Below are positions 10,255 to 20,689 of a DNA stretch of 64,000 bases, piece by piece. Numbering within the stretch: the first letter of the stretch is position 1; every line of letters begins with the position of its first letter. Location: assembly GCA_964019335.1 (NCBI GenBank), contig OZ025730.1:124001-188000 (forward strand). The letters run 5' to 3'. The stretch is from Diplonema japonicum. Lineage: Eukaryota; Euglenozoa; Diplonemea; Diplonemida; Diplonemidae. The notes beneath the pieces are model-generated. The model did no database searches. It saw only the letters and a program-made list of their open reading frames with translations, and was not told the origin of the DNA. The position numbers and the translations under genes were made by a program.

Positions 10255-10916
10255 CATCCAAAGATTCTTTTTTTTAAAAAAAAGGAGGGGGAGGGGGAGC
10301 AGGTTTGAGATGGGAGAATGAAATTTCATTAGTGACAACCTTCTAAAAGAAAAAGGGATGGGTATTTTTTTCCCCCTCTTTTTTTTTTTTTTTTTTTTTT
10401 GGAAAACATGAGCATTTTATAGCTTTTATATCTCCTTCCAATTAAAAAAAAAAAGAAATTTTTTGTTGTAAGCTGCTGCAGATAGCTGCGGCTAGGGTAA
10501 AAAAGAAGAAAAAAAAAATCGAAGAGAAAAAGAAAAAAAAAAAAAAAAAAAAAACCAAACTTATGATCAATTTCCACAAATGAGAAATTGCGGAATAAGT
10601 TAAAAATAAAAACCCCACCGCATTCCATGGAACAGGGAAATGGGAGAATAGATCTTTCCCTGTTCAGGGGCTCAGGCGGGTTCCTCGAACTGCTGCATGC
10701 TGCTCATGGTTCGCTCTAGGGGTTGGTCTTGGACCAGATCTTAAAAAAACAAGAAAATTGGGGCATGAAAATCACTTTTTTTTGTTGGCACTCCCTTGTG
10801 CGCACGAGCGTTATTTTTACCAAATAAAAATCGCTCATTGCGTTCCAACAACACGTTTTTCTTCTTTTCTTTTTAAAAAAAAAAAAAAAAAAAGAAAATC
10901 ACGACAGCAGAACTGG

Positions 10917-10958
<42 letters not shown>

Positions 10959-10992
10959 ATTAAAAAAACAAATCGAAGCAAACATTTGAATC

Positions 10993-11030
<38 letters not shown>

Positions 11031-11099
11031 AAGGGACAAAAGCAACATTGAGAACGAATCAAAGAATACGTGCGATTTTCTTTCTCTCTCTCCCCTCCC
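10182..11099. other. Gene-poor spacer with long homopolymers and a hairpin
   Basis: It contains poly(T)/poly(A) tracts of up to ~38, a hairpin at 10627-10664, and one copy of a short repeat around GTGCGCACGAGCGTTATTTT (10798-10833) that also occurs inverted and interrupted at 54540-54615. A very short frame near 10675-10720 (MSSMQQFEEPA) is not supportable as a gene. Confidence 0.45.
10627..10664. other. Perfect stem-loop
   Basis: GAACAGGGAAA pairs with TTTCCCTGTTC across a 14-nt loop. It is not followed by anything that identifies it as an RNA gene; a role in RNA processing is possible but unproven. Confidence 0.5.
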
Positions 11100-11624
11100 T
11101 CAGTTCAGGGCTCGAACATTAATTTCATTGATCCAAGCGACCGTCCTAGACAAAGCTGCCTCGCGGAGACGTCGGGGGGTGCTTCCTCTGTAGATGCAGG
11201 CTATGCGGGGTATGACTGTGATAAATTCAATGACCTCTGTTTCCCGTTGCTCCATCGCCTTGAAGACCAGGAACTGCACATTGGGATGTGCGGTAAAAAG
11301 GTTGTTGATTTTTTCTGTGCTGAACTTGTCTACTTCCGATTCGTTCGCGAGGAAAATTCTGTTGTTTCGAGATACCCCGTTTTTCACAGCACGGAGCATT
11401 TGTGAGTTTCCAGGGTCTCTCAGTTCCTCCAAAGTCCAGTTCTGGTGAACATTATCTTTGTCGCCATTCGCCGCCCGCACCACAGCCCCGCTGGCAGCCC
11501 CTGCAGCACCACACACGGCCCCTGTAACCTTCCCCACAATTTCACTGTTTGCTATCTTTCCCGCGGCTGCCCAGGCGGCGCGCATCTCCAAGCTATGCTG
11601 CACACGGGTTGCGAATCTGGCCAT

Positions 11625-11627
<3 letters not shown>
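11100..11627 (-). CDS. Hypothetical protein, 175 aa
   Basis: An intact frame beginning MMARFATRVQ directly after 31 A. The first ~60 residues are Ala/Gly-rich with basic residues (RFATRVQHSLEMRAAW; GAVCGAAGAASGAVVRAA), which could be a mitochondrial targeting region or a glycine-zipper helix. The C-terminal half is mixed alpha/beta in character (QFLVFKAMEQRETEVIEFITVIPRI). Family not recognised. The upstream AG in GGGAAAGTAG just before the A-run is a candidate splice acceptor. Confidence 0.65.
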
Positions 11628-11659
<32 letters not shown>

Positions 11660-11709
11660 CCTACTTTCCCTTTTTTTTTTTTAAAAAATTAGGAACGGGA
11701 CCAAAAAAA

Positions 11710-12425
11710 ATAGCTATTTACTGCCAACAAGTAATGACTTTACCGTTACCTCGAGGTTCCGCATTTTACCGTCGAGGGCCCGCAGGGGGTAACCGAGAGG
11801 TCGGTAAAGCATTACTTGGCGGTAGGTAAGTGGTTTTATTTCACGACACTCTGAAATTACACCACGAGGGGCACAACGGGGTGACAAGGGGTACAACAAG
11901 AGAGGGGTTACAAAGGTTACAATACAAGTTGTTTTCCCTCCTTTTGTTGACTAAGAGCTGCCGCTGTCGCTGGCATTGCCACTGTCACCATCTCTAATCA
12001 GGCCTTCCCATACCTGGCGCGGCCGCTGGCTCCTTTTTTTCTGCTGCTTCGGTATTTTGAAGTCATTTGGGGAGCTTGGGTAAGCTGACTAAGTTACCCT
12101 TACCCACAGAAGAGTTACCCCCAGAAACTGGGAACAAGGCCTAGCCAAAAGTGGGCAAATTGGGAGGAAAAAGTAGTCCAACTTGGAACTGAGCCGAGGC
12201 AAAAGTTGGCCAATTGAGCTGAACCTGGGGGGAAATAGCAAACTGAGAGGAAAAAGTAGCCCCACTGGGAACCGAACCGAGGCAAAAATTGGCCTACCGA
12301 GGCATATTATTTAACGGAAACCCCCTATTACTTCACGGAAAACAGGCCATTATTTCACCGTGAAGTAATGAGATTTAGCGTGAAGTAATGGGCCCCAGTG
12401 CGTGAAGTAATTTCTGAAGAGTGAA
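11710..12425. repeat. Cluster of GTGAAGTAAT / CGGTAAA inverted repeats
   Basis: AAGTAATGACTTTACCG (11730-11747) pairs loosely with CGGTAAAGCATTACTT (11801-11816), with a further inner inverted pair (GTTACC/GGTAAC). Between 12300 and 12425 the motif GTGAAGTAAT or its complement ATTACTTCAC occurs at least five times in both orientations. Two short direct repeats of a GAGGAAAAAGTAG(C/T)CC unit, with GGAACYGARCCGAGGCAAAA, lie at 12160-12300. No coding frame. The same GTGAAATAA/GTGAAGTAA theme appears in the fold-backs at 17.1-17.8 kb. Confidence 0.6.
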
Positions 12426-12898
12426 ATAAAAAAAAAAAAAAAAAAAAAGAACTACTACCGAGGGAATAGAAGTTGGTACGGTATTTAAACGTACAGTATT
12501 TTAAAAAAAAAAAAAAAACAAAACAAAAAACGCACTTTAAAAAACGTTCATAAAAATGGGGGGGGGGTAATTTTTATACTCATCATGAAACAAACAATAT
12601 GGTCGCTTTGTCACAACTTCGTCCCCCCAGAAAAAAAACGAAAAATCCATGCTGCCAAGCGTGGCACGTTAACATTCAAGTTTACACATTTCTAGGGTAC
12701 TCGTATCGGTTAAGTGCTGCTATTCTTTTTTTTTTTTTTTTTTTTCTCTCCTTCTTCAAAGAATCGAATAATTGACCATACGTAAAAATAAAATAAAAAA
12801 ATTTAAAAAATAAAACAAAACAAAAAAATAAAAAGAGAGCGGCCTCTCCTTTTCTTTTTTTTTTTTTTTTTTTCGTTCATTCTCTTTCCGCACTCCCT
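12426..12898. other. AT-rich spacer
   Basis: Homopolymers and A-rich strings with no supportable gene. This is the 3' side of the DUF3472 gene. Confidence 0.45.
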
Positions 12899-13807
12899 CT
12901 ACCAAATCGGGGCATTCGGCTGCGAATTTGGAACCTTATCACCAGCGTAAAGAAGGACATTAGGCCGGCCTGACCCTACCCCGGGAATGTTGTCAGCACA
13001 GTTATGATGGTCATCCGAGGAGCACACCGCTGTGTTAGGAAGGTGCTTAACACCATTGGCAATCCCCACAGGTCCGATAAATCCCACGGAGCTGTTGAAA
13101 TTCCCTCCTGTGTAATATTCTTGGAAGGAAATGGTAGAGGGCTTCAGCTGACCGAGCTTAGTGCCGGACATGGCCTCGTCCCAGAAGAGCGAGCCTGCCT
13201 GATGAACAACACCTGCCTCAACATCCAAGAATGTGACACCCCACGCCACACCAGTGGAGTTCTCAAAGGTCTTTGTAACTGCGAACTTATACTCCCTCCC
13301 GGTTTTGATGATCTGGGTCGTCTCACAGTGGGAACCCTCACCTTCACCACCGAACCTGCTGCACTTCCCGAGGGGCTTGCTGTTCTTGACAGTCCCGTTC
13401 ACATCCCAGATTGCGAAGTCGATGATTTGCGTGCCATCGGAGTGGAACTGGCTTCCCATGTAACCCCCAGCACCCTCCCAGTAGAGCATCATGGACGCGT
13501 AACAGTTGAAACCTGTTTCTGGCATTGCGACCCACTGTACTGAATACTCAATGGACTCGAACTGTGGAGTGCCTGCGGGGAAGCCGTAGATTGCGTGCCC
13601 GCTTGTGCCGATGTCCGTGTTTTTGCAGACGCAGTCGGCGCCGTGTCGTACACAGTACGGTGTTCCCGCGGGGCAAGCGGTGTCCTGTGCGGGGCAGGCC
13701 GACACGTTTGTGCACGATGTGCAGCTGTTTGCCGCACCGCTCATCAGAAACCCGTTTTCCGCAGCACCCCCCGCCACGAGGATGGCAACCATCAACATGC
13801 GCAACAT
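12899..13807 (-). CDS. Secreted DUF3472 protein, 302 aa
   Basis: A signal peptide (about residues 1-16, MLRMLMVAILVAGGAA) is followed by a Cys-rich segment (CTSCTNVSACPAQDTACP...CVCK, ~29-61). The main domain (~70-300) matches the DUF3472 pattern: an aromatic strand region with YWEGAGGYMGSQ, then FAIWDVNG, CSRFGGEGEGSHC and GREYKFAVT. DUF3472 proteins are extracellular beta-sandwich proteins, often found with carbohydrate-active domains; the ligand is unknown. There are several N-glycosylation sites. The start follows an A-rich leader. The Cys-rich N-terminal part may be a small separate binding module. Confidence 0.82.
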   Translation of the reverse strand: MLRMLMVAILVAGGAAENGFLMSGAANSCTSCTNVSACPAQDTACPAGTPYCVRHGADCVCKNTDIGTSGHAIYGFPAGTPQFESIEYSVQWVAMPETGFNCYASMMLYWEGAGGYMGSQFHSDGTQIIDFAIWDVNGTVKNSKPLGKCSRFGGEGEGSHCETTQIIKTGREYKFAVTKTFENSTGVAWGVTFLDVEAGVVHQAGSLFWDEAMSGTKLGQLKPSTISFQEYYTGGNFNSSVGFIGPVGIANGVKHLPNTAVCSSDDHHNCADNIPGVGSGRPNVLLYAGDKVPNSQPNAPIW

Positions 13808-14067
13808 TTTCTTTTTTGTTTTCTCTTTTTTTTTTGATAGGGGGGAAAGCTTGAGGGGAAAGATTGGGGGGGGGAATAAAAGAAATACTCTAGTGATCTA
13901 TTTGCTTCTTGTTTTCTTTCTTTTTTCCTTTTCTTTCGTTTTCCCTTCTCCCCCCCCCTTTTTTGCAACTTAACTTGCAAAAAAAAAAAAAAAAAGAAAA
14001 ACCTAAAAGATAAAAAAATAAAGGAAGAAGAAGAAAAAATAATTATTTTTAAAAAGATTCTCAAAAA

Positions 14068-14100
14068 AGAGTCGGTTGATTGTTGTTTGTGCACAGCCGG
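14068..14100. repeat. Short dispersed repeat, copy 2
   Basis: It matches 2803-2836 around GTTGTTTGTGCACAGCCGG with about two mismatches, here 65 bp past the kinesin stop codon. Confidence 0.6.
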
Positions 14101-14164
14101 AAAAAAAAAAAAAAAAAAAAAAAGAATCCAAAAGCTGGTGTGTAAGCACACCGCCGCTTTTATT

Positions 14165-14464
14165 TCAGTCATGCACAGGTGTGAACACAGGGGAAGAGAA
14201 GCACGGGGTGTGGTTGGGCATCGACACATCCGACCAGTGTGAGAAGCTTGGCGTTGCGTCCGGCTTCGGATCGTCACTCAGGTGCTTAAGATATTGCTGT
14301 TGCTGTTGTTGTTGTTGCTGCTCGTGTTCCCGTTGATCCTGCTGCTCCTTCTCTTTTTGCTGAAGCCGTTTTCTTTGTTTGTTCAGAATCTCCTCAAGTG
14401 TCGCAGGGCGCAGAGTAGCAGTGTCACATGACACCACAACACGTCCAGAGGTGTCAAGCTGGCC

Positions 14465-14502
<38 letters not shown>

Positions 14503-16129
14503 GCTCTTTCTGCACACTCTCCAAAGCCTGCTTAAGCTGCTTCACCTGCGCTTTCAGACTGTCTATCTGCTTGATGTTCCCGCCCTTCTCCTCAGTGAGC
14601 TCTCTCAGCTTATTCTTCAGCTTCTTGTTCGTTTTCTGGTAGTAATAGTTGTCCTTCGCCACCTTGTCAAAATTCTGGTCCCTCTCGCGGAGCCCTTGAA
14701 GCTCCACAACTGAGATCACTGTCTCTAACTTGTTCGCAAGCTCCTCCCTTTCGGGGGATATGGACTCTGTGGGGATCAAGGACGTGCATGTGGAAGCATC
14801 AGTTTTGTGAACATGCCACGCAGATACCGGTGATCTTGGCGACCCTTGCTCAAGGGCTGCTATGCTGTCGTACGCCAAGGCAAGGTCCTCTTTCATCTGC
14901 AAACGTGAGGTTTCACATTCGATGAGCCGTTTCTTGAGAATGCGGGTTTCTTTGAGGTACTCCGCAAAGATACCTTCGTCTGCCTCGAGCTCCTCCTCCA
15001 GATCGACGACCTTCCTGCGCAGGGAATCGACTTCCTGGGACTGCGGGCTGTTCTCCATGCTAGGGGCCCGGTCCCGCTGTCTTTCGCGCTCCCGCGTCTT
15101 CTGGTTGAACCCGAAGTAGGCGACTTCTTGTTCGCATTTAAGCTGGCTGAGCATCTCCTTGCAAACGATTGGTGTGTTTGATATCTTCTTCGCCCTGCCT
15201 GCGTATGTTAAGGTGCTGATCGTTTCGTCTTGATTCATCTGCGACGGCGAGACACAGGCGATGAACACTGTTCGTGAAGACCCGCCCAGCGCGTCTTGAA
15301 GAAGCCTTGTCAGCTTTGAATCCCTGAATGGGATGTGCTGCGATTGTTTCCTGGACAGCCCTGTGATGACGTTGCTCAACGCCAGTAGACCCGCGTTGAT
15401 GCCGACGGACTCCTTGAAACGCTCTCCTGTGTTCCCCGTCTTTTTGTTTCTCTCCGACCCCGCAAGGTCGACAAGATGGAACTTTGAAGAAAACACCATG
15501 TCTGCCTCTGTACGCCTGTAGTGGATCGTGAATATACTATGTGAACGGCTCGACTGCGAGTTCATCAGCGTGGGGGCTGTGGCGCGGTACGACGTCCCAC
15601 GCTCGAGGATTGACAGGGCGTGGGCTTGTCCAGTGACGGCAGTGATGGTCATGTTGGGAACATGGATTCCGCCGTCTTGAGCTTCACGGATGGGAAGGTC
15701 CTCGGTGTCGGTGTTGAGCAGGTCGCGTACTGTGTCGTTGTAGACTTCTAAGTAGGAGACATCGACAGCGTGGCTCTGGGAAGCGGGGTTTGAGAAGATT
15801 GCGGCGAGAACCTTGGGTGTGATTCCTGTCATGGTGTGTGTCTTCCCGCTCCCTGTCTGGCCGTAGGCCATCACCGTGGCATTGATTCCCCTCATGAAGC
15901 TCTCGATGAGGTCGCTTACGCTCTCTTCGTAGACTTTGTCGCTTTCGTCGCCTGGTCCGTAGACTCGGTCGAACCCGAACACCTTCCCCCCCTTCCCCGC
16001 CCCTGGTTCATCCACGTGCAGCGACCGTCCGTCCCGTAGGTCCGTGATGCATACCCGTTGCCCCGCTTCCCGTGTTTCATTTTCGGTAAGCGGGCGGACC
16101 CGCACCGCTACCTTCACGCATTCTTCCAT
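14165..16129 (-). CDS. Kinesin, N-terminal motor, 654 aa
   Basis: An ATP-driven microtubule motor. The motor domain occupies residues ~5-325 with P-loop GQTGSGKT (90-97), switch I SSRSH (193-197), switch II DLAGSE (221-226) and HIPFRDSKLTRLLQDALGG (265-283). A neck and coiled-coil segments follow (~370-420 and ~470-560). Two glutamine tracts (CAG/CAA runs, plus-strand 14466-14500 and 14294-14330) interrupt the tail. The start EECVKVAVRVRPL and the overall motor resemble the kinesin-4 group, but the subfamily is not certain. The tail is short for kinesin-4. The ATG follows an A-rich leader. Confidence 0.95.
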
Positions 16130-16360
16130 TTTTTTTTTTCTTTTTTTTTTTTCCGTGATGCAAAAAAAAAAAAAAAAAAAAAAAAGACGATGCCCCCCTG
16201 CCCCCCTCCTACTTTTAGAACTACCGAAGAAATAATTATGGAAGACAAAAACAAAACGAAAAAAGACACCTTCGAACCCGTTTACGTGTAAAAAATTGTA
16301 GGATAAAAAACAAAAAGGAGGGGGGGGGGGGGGGGGGGAAGTGAAGGAGGAGGTGGAATA

Positions 16361-16822
16361 CTAATGACGGCGATGGTGGTGGTGATGGCTGTTCAGAAAT
16401 GCTGCGTTAGATATGGCCCTTTGGACGTCTCGCTGCGCACCGGTCCCAGCAAGATGCGTGGTTTTGAGCGCGGAGTTGGCGACGTGCACCTGATGGGAAT
16501 ATTTGCGTGCCAACCGCGACGCTGCTAGAGAAGCAGTGACAGAGCTGGCTAGTGCTGCTGCGTGTGCCTTCTCTGCCACATGGCTTGCCCTTCCTGCTGC
16601 TGTAACAGCTTCGAGTGACCGTGCTTGGGCCTGTCTTGTATATTCCAGCGCTCTTCCGTTAGATATCTGTGCCTCCCTCATCAGTCCCTTGGCTCTCCGG
16701 AGGTCACCCCTTGCCGCACTCCCCCCACCTTCCGCTCCTTTTATATTGTACTCGACCACTGTATCTGCCACGCCCTCTCCCAACACGCTCGCCAAGCTGT
16801 TTCTTAAGAAAGACTTCCCCAT
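16361..16822 (-). CDS. Hypothetical Ala-rich helical protein, 153 aa
   Basis: An intact frame from an ATG with an A/G-rich leader. The sequence is dominated by alanine, arginine and serine in heptad-like arrangement (GRASHVAEKAHAAALASSVTASLAASRLARKYSHQ), suggesting a long amphipathic helix. It ends in a histidine run followed by RRH. The N-terminus MGKSFLRNS also fits N-myristoylation weakly. No family recognised. Confidence 0.55.
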   Translation of the reverse strand: MGKSFLRNSLASVLGEGVADTVVEYNIKGAEGGGSAARGDLRRAKGLMREAQISNGRALEYTRQAQARSLEAVTAAGRASHVAEKAHAAALASSVTASLAASRLARKYSHQVHVANSALKTTHLAGTGAQRDVQRAISNAAFLNSHHHHHRRH

Positions 16823-17160
16823 TTTTTCTTTCTTTCTTTTCTATTGTTCGTTTATGTGCACCCTTTTTTTTTGGGGGGGGGGTTTTAAAGCATTGAGGGT
16901 AAAAAATTCTATAAAAAAAAGGGAAAAAAAAAAAAAAAAAAACAAATAAGGTAAATGGTGTAAAAGATAAAGTTTGTTTTTTTTTTTAATGGTTTTTTTT
17001 TTTCATTGTTTCCCCCCTCCCCCCTTTTTTTTTTGCTCTATCTGTTATTTATAGTGTTCGCGCCCATGTGCTCGTCGACTGGGTTTTTTTTTTTTTTTTT
17101 TTATTTAATTCTGAGCAGCTCTCTCAAAGAATTTAGGCCGGAAGATATAAATCAGGTTTC

Positions 17161-17283
17161 ACTTTATTTCACGCCCAGACCTGGGCGTGAAATAAAGTAT
17201 CTGATTTTTTCCTCATGTTTTTAAGCCAAACGTTGCTGATTTTGCTGGGCGTGAAAATCAGGTACTTCATTTCACGCCCACAG
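17161..17283. repeat. Fold-back repeat pair around TGGGCGTGAAA
   Basis: 17161-17198 is a perfect palindrome: an 18-bp arm ACTTTATTTCACGCCCAG, spacer AC, then its complement. A second inverted pair (TGGGCGTGAAA ... TTTCACGCCCA) lies at 17244-17280. These form the left side of a fold-back-rich segment that ends at 17800. Confidence 0.8.
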
Positions 17284-17520
17284 TCATTTCTAGCAAAATG
17301 GGAAGAAAACCGAAGGCGACCGGGAAGCGAGCCAAGGGCATCAGCCAAAGAGGCCAAAGTTGTGATGGAAGACACGCTTCCAACGGCAAGCAAAATAGCC
17401 TACAAGAAGGAGTGGGAGAGGTTTTGCACCTACCACTCGATCAAACCCACGCCCCTTCAGCCCTGCCCCCTTCGACACAGCCCACTTCTTCAGCAGTGCA
17501 CAGAATCACGTTTGACATAA
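17215..17520 (+). pseudogene. Possible tyrosine-recombinase core-binding fragment
   Basis: The plus-strand frame has EDTLPTASKIAYKKEWERF followed by CTYHSIKPTP, which has the spacing of the N-terminal SAM-like domain of tyrosine recombinases (S/T..T...Y...W..F..). No catalytic R-H-R-Y region follows; the frame ends within 40 codons. It lies between fold-back repeats at 17161-17283 and 17694-17798, so a defective Crypton-like or other element is possible. Weak evidence. Confidence 0.25.
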
Positions 17521-17693
17521 ACGTCAACATCAATTCGCCGAATTGATCATACCAAACCCAGTACCGTGTTCAGTAAAGACTCGCGCATTGCGCCGCTACA
17601 AGCAGGCAGCAGCGAAGCCACACTTAGCACCTAAATTCTTTTCGAGAGCAGCTCATCATTAAATAAAATGCAGTATTGAATAAAATCAGACCA

Positions 17694-17798
17694 TGATTTC
17701 ACTTGTGGGGTCCCCTTTTTGACGAGTGATTTTACTTCACGAGCGAAGCGAGTGAAGTAAAAAAACGAGTCAAAAAGGGGACCCCACAAGTGAAATCA
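17694..17798. repeat. 105-bp palindrome
   Basis: Arms GATTTCACTTGTGGGGTCCC and onward through CTTTTTGAC are matched by their complement at 17770-17798. Inside, TTTTACTTCAC pairs with GTGAAGTAAAA around a GAGCGAAGC-type centre. A looser relative (TTTCACTTGTGG ... TTTTTGACTCG) is at 54019-54055. Confidence 0.85.
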
Positions 17799-17854
17799 GG
17801 CTATCTGATTTTCATTTAATAAATAGCTATTTTTTTTTTTTTTTTTTTTTTCCC

Positions 17855-18545
17855 CCACGGAATCCTGCAAGGGTGCCCGATCTCCATCATCATGAAAACG
17901 CTCTACTAGCGATCTTGATGAGGAGTGAACATCACCGGACGGCGAGCAGAGCGAAAGCGAGGACAGGTCGGAAGAGGAAGGGGACGAGACACAAGAGCGC
18001 ATGAACAAGAGACCTACGACAGACGACGTCACAAGACAAAGAGAGCAACATGCTCCGACACGCACTATGGGAATGCAGTGTGGCAAAGGAGGTGCAACAG
18101 AAAGAAGTAGTGGTGAACAAGCGGTGGTAAACGAGACCAGCTTCTCCAGGACAAGAGAAAACGTACACGGACCTACCCTGGGAACAGATAACGGAAGGAT
18201 ACGCTCATGCGCCCAGCCTGAGTGGAGGGAGCCTGACGATGAAGCACGGAAAAGACATCATCAAGTAGCTCAGGAAGCTGAAGTAGTACGACGGACCGAG
18301 GAAGACGACAGTCACCACAATGGAACTCGTACTAGACTTCGAGAACACGCTGGGCGTCGAGCCGATCACGGGGAAGAAGGGTGATCAGGCCATGATACAG
18401 AAAAAGGCACGGAGTTTCCACGGCCTCCTGGAGAGAATCCAAGAAGGGTGGGACGCAGCATGCATACAGAAGCACCAAGAAGGACCTTAAGAAACTGGGC
18501 AAGAAGTGGCAAGAAAGAGAAGATACTTTGAGAAAGGCAAAACAC
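17855..18545 (+). pseudogene. Decayed, internally deleted LINE ORF2 relic
   Basis: At 17859-17894 the plus strand reads GILQGCPISIIM, matching GILQGCPLSVIM of the intact LINE's reverse transcriptase. About 150 bp later (18046-18120) it reads NMLRHALWECSVAKEVQQKE, matching LLRHQLWECEVALEVQKKE of the zinc-finger region, so roughly 1 kb of ORF2 is missing. At 18320 it reads MELVLDFENTLGV (LINE: IELAIDFECYTKKTLGV). Stops and frameshifts abound. It is the only recognisable LINE piece on the plus strand. Confidence 0.8.
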
Positions 18546-18559
18546 AGCCGAAATAGTAG

Positions 18560-18945
18560 ACAATTTTTTTTTCTTTCTTCTTCCCCCTCCCCCTTTTTTT
18601 TTTTCATACCGAAATCTCGTTCCCAAAGCCCGAATTCTCACAAGTCCCAATTTTCCAACCCTGTCTCACCATCGGGGAGAGGGCCGCCCCGTTTTCCGCT
18701 CTTGTCTGGAGGCACTTTTGATGGTCAGAACTGTCCGGCTTGTAAAGAGCCACGTGGGGAACCGTAGCGGAAGCGGTGAGGGGCATCTTTCTGTTGGAAC
18801 CTCTCTTATTTGTTTTTTTTTTTTTTTTTTTTTTTTTTTTTCCCCTCCCCTTACTTTAGACTTCAAAAAAAAAAAAAAAATAGAAACAAGAGGGAGCACG
18901 AAAAAAAGAAAAAAAAGAACCCCTCGTGTAAATCTCACCGTAATC
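18560..18945. other. Short spacer between LINE relic and transposon copy 2
   Basis: About 200 bp of moderate GC content (18610-18800) flanked by homopolymers. A plus-strand frame ending CPACKEPRGEP is too short to support. Confidence 0.35.
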
Positions 18946-20542
18946 ATATGGCATCGTTTCAAAAAAAAACCCCCCCAAAATGAGGCCAATTGACACTTTC
19001 AATATTTCTCTAAGTACTTTTTCCCAAAGAAAAAAAATTCTACAACTTTCCCGGCCCAGGTTAGGAAAGAAAACGCCCCAGAAAATGGGAAAGTGAGTGT
19101 TACTAGTACCCAGAAAATTCAGTCCTAGGGGCAAAAATGGGTTTTTTCACTTTGCACAAATTCAGTAAAAGAGGGGGTGACAAAAATGGATGCTTTTAAA
19201 CTTGCTGTTGAGAAGCTAGGGGTAAAAAAAAATGGTATTCGGACCGAGAAAGGGTAAATGGGAACACCACGGCGATCAGGACACTCGCCACAGAGGTTTT
19301 TGAGAAGCTCAGTGGCAACGACTGTGCTGCACTAGTTTGTGAAGTGGTGTGTAAAAGGGAACTTCTAGCGGCACTTCTGCTGTCATTTTCTGGTTGATTT
19401 AGTAGCCAACAAGACACCACACGGCGCCAATTGGTCAGAGGCATGAGGCTTGACCACATCACACATGATGAAATAAGGGCAGCTGGCCTTACTGTTGGAA
19501 AAGTCTTGTTCCACAGTAGCATGGGCACAGAAAAAAATAAAGAAAAAAATGGAGTGGATACTCTGGACTGACGGTGGACGTCACTTTCGTGCAAAGGAAT
19601 TTTGCTACTTTGTTCTTTTTGGTCTTCGTTATGTATATCCCGATCGGACGTTTTCCCTGTGGTTTCTGGGGGAGAAACACGGCAAAAACAACAGGGACAG
19701 CCACTTTGGTGTGCTCTCTCGTGTTTGGTTTTGGGTGCCTCGTTCCACAACAATTAAAACTGTGGAACAAATAGCTAACATCACCAATACGATACGGTGT
19801 GCCGTGCATGTAGTTACTGATGTCTTTGGCCCGTACAAAAAGAAAATTCTTGAGTTTCCGGATTTTACAGGTGCATATGAGCTCAGGAGCACACCGGAGG
19901 GTGTATTTGCTACGTGCGGGTCCACGAGCTAGAAAGAACTAAAGTACATCATCAAAGAACTCGATGCAGACAGGGCAGAGAAAAGGCCCCCAGTCTATGA
20001 ATCTTGTGATGAGTATGAGGACGTTCCTGATAGCCTTCCCGGACTTGAAAAACGAGAAAGAATAGTAACCAAATTACGAAAATACTCGCCACCCCATGAC
20101 AAGCCCAAAGCACCAAGTACACCTATGAATGAGCCTCTTAAAACCCCCCCAAAATGCGGTAGAAGGCCTAATAGTATGAAAAAGAAACGAGGTCGCCCAC
20201 TCAGCAGCAGCACATCTCAGCCGCAGAAGACTAGGAAATGAAGGTTTCCACTTCCAACATCATTTCAGCCACCTTCTAGCAGTGAGTTTCGCTATTTCTT
20301 GCTATTGAAAGCATACTCTCTGACTTTACCAAAACCACTAAAACCCGATTTTGACCCTAAGACTGAATTTTTCATAGGTCAAAATAGCACCCTTGAGCGA
20401 TTTCTGACCCGGGTTCTTTCCTAATATGGGCCGGGAAATATGGAGAATTTTTTTTAAAGGGGGCGGCATGCCCAAAGATGCAACGAAAGTGTCAGTTGGC
20501 CTCATTTTTTTTTGGGGGGGGGTTTTTGAAATCGACCCATAT
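18946..20542 (+). mobile_element. DNA transposon copy 2, inverted relative to copy 1
   Basis: A 1597-bp element with the same ATATGG...CCATAT ends and ~190-bp inverted terminal repeats as 845-2432, in the opposite orientation. The two copies are nearly identical over their full length, differing mainly in homopolymer lengths near the ends. The flanks differ completely, so the copies arose by transposition rather than by local duplication. Confidence 0.87.
19186..20241 (+). pseudogene. Broken transposase-like gene of transposon copy 2
   Basis: It is the same 1056-bp broken frame as copy 1: N-terminal MDAFKLAVEKLGVKKNGIRT, frameshift, a segment with GNDCAALVCEVVCKRELLAA, frameshift, then the TDGGRHFRAKEF core (19495-19932). 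A TAG at 19930 is followed in the same frame by KYIIKELDADRAEK and the KKKRGRPLS AT-hook-like motif, ending at TGA 20241. Confidence 0.6.
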
Positions 20543-20689
20543 AAAAAACCGATCGCTTTTTTTTTTTTCTTTTTTTTTTTTTTCGTTTGCGTGAGCACAC
20601 GATTCAGTCAAGCACTGTGGATGACAATCAATCGCAGCGCGGCATTCCTTTTTTCCTCCTTTGTGTAAATGGTGTAATCCTCCTTCTCA

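Noticed and set aside
10758-11062. Frames made of poly-Lys or poly-Phe on both strands
   Set aside because: They are translations of homopolymer A/T tracts with no other content.
18528-18767. Short plus-strand frame ending CPACKEPRGEP
   Set aside because: Only ~55 codons after removing homopolymer and no further support.
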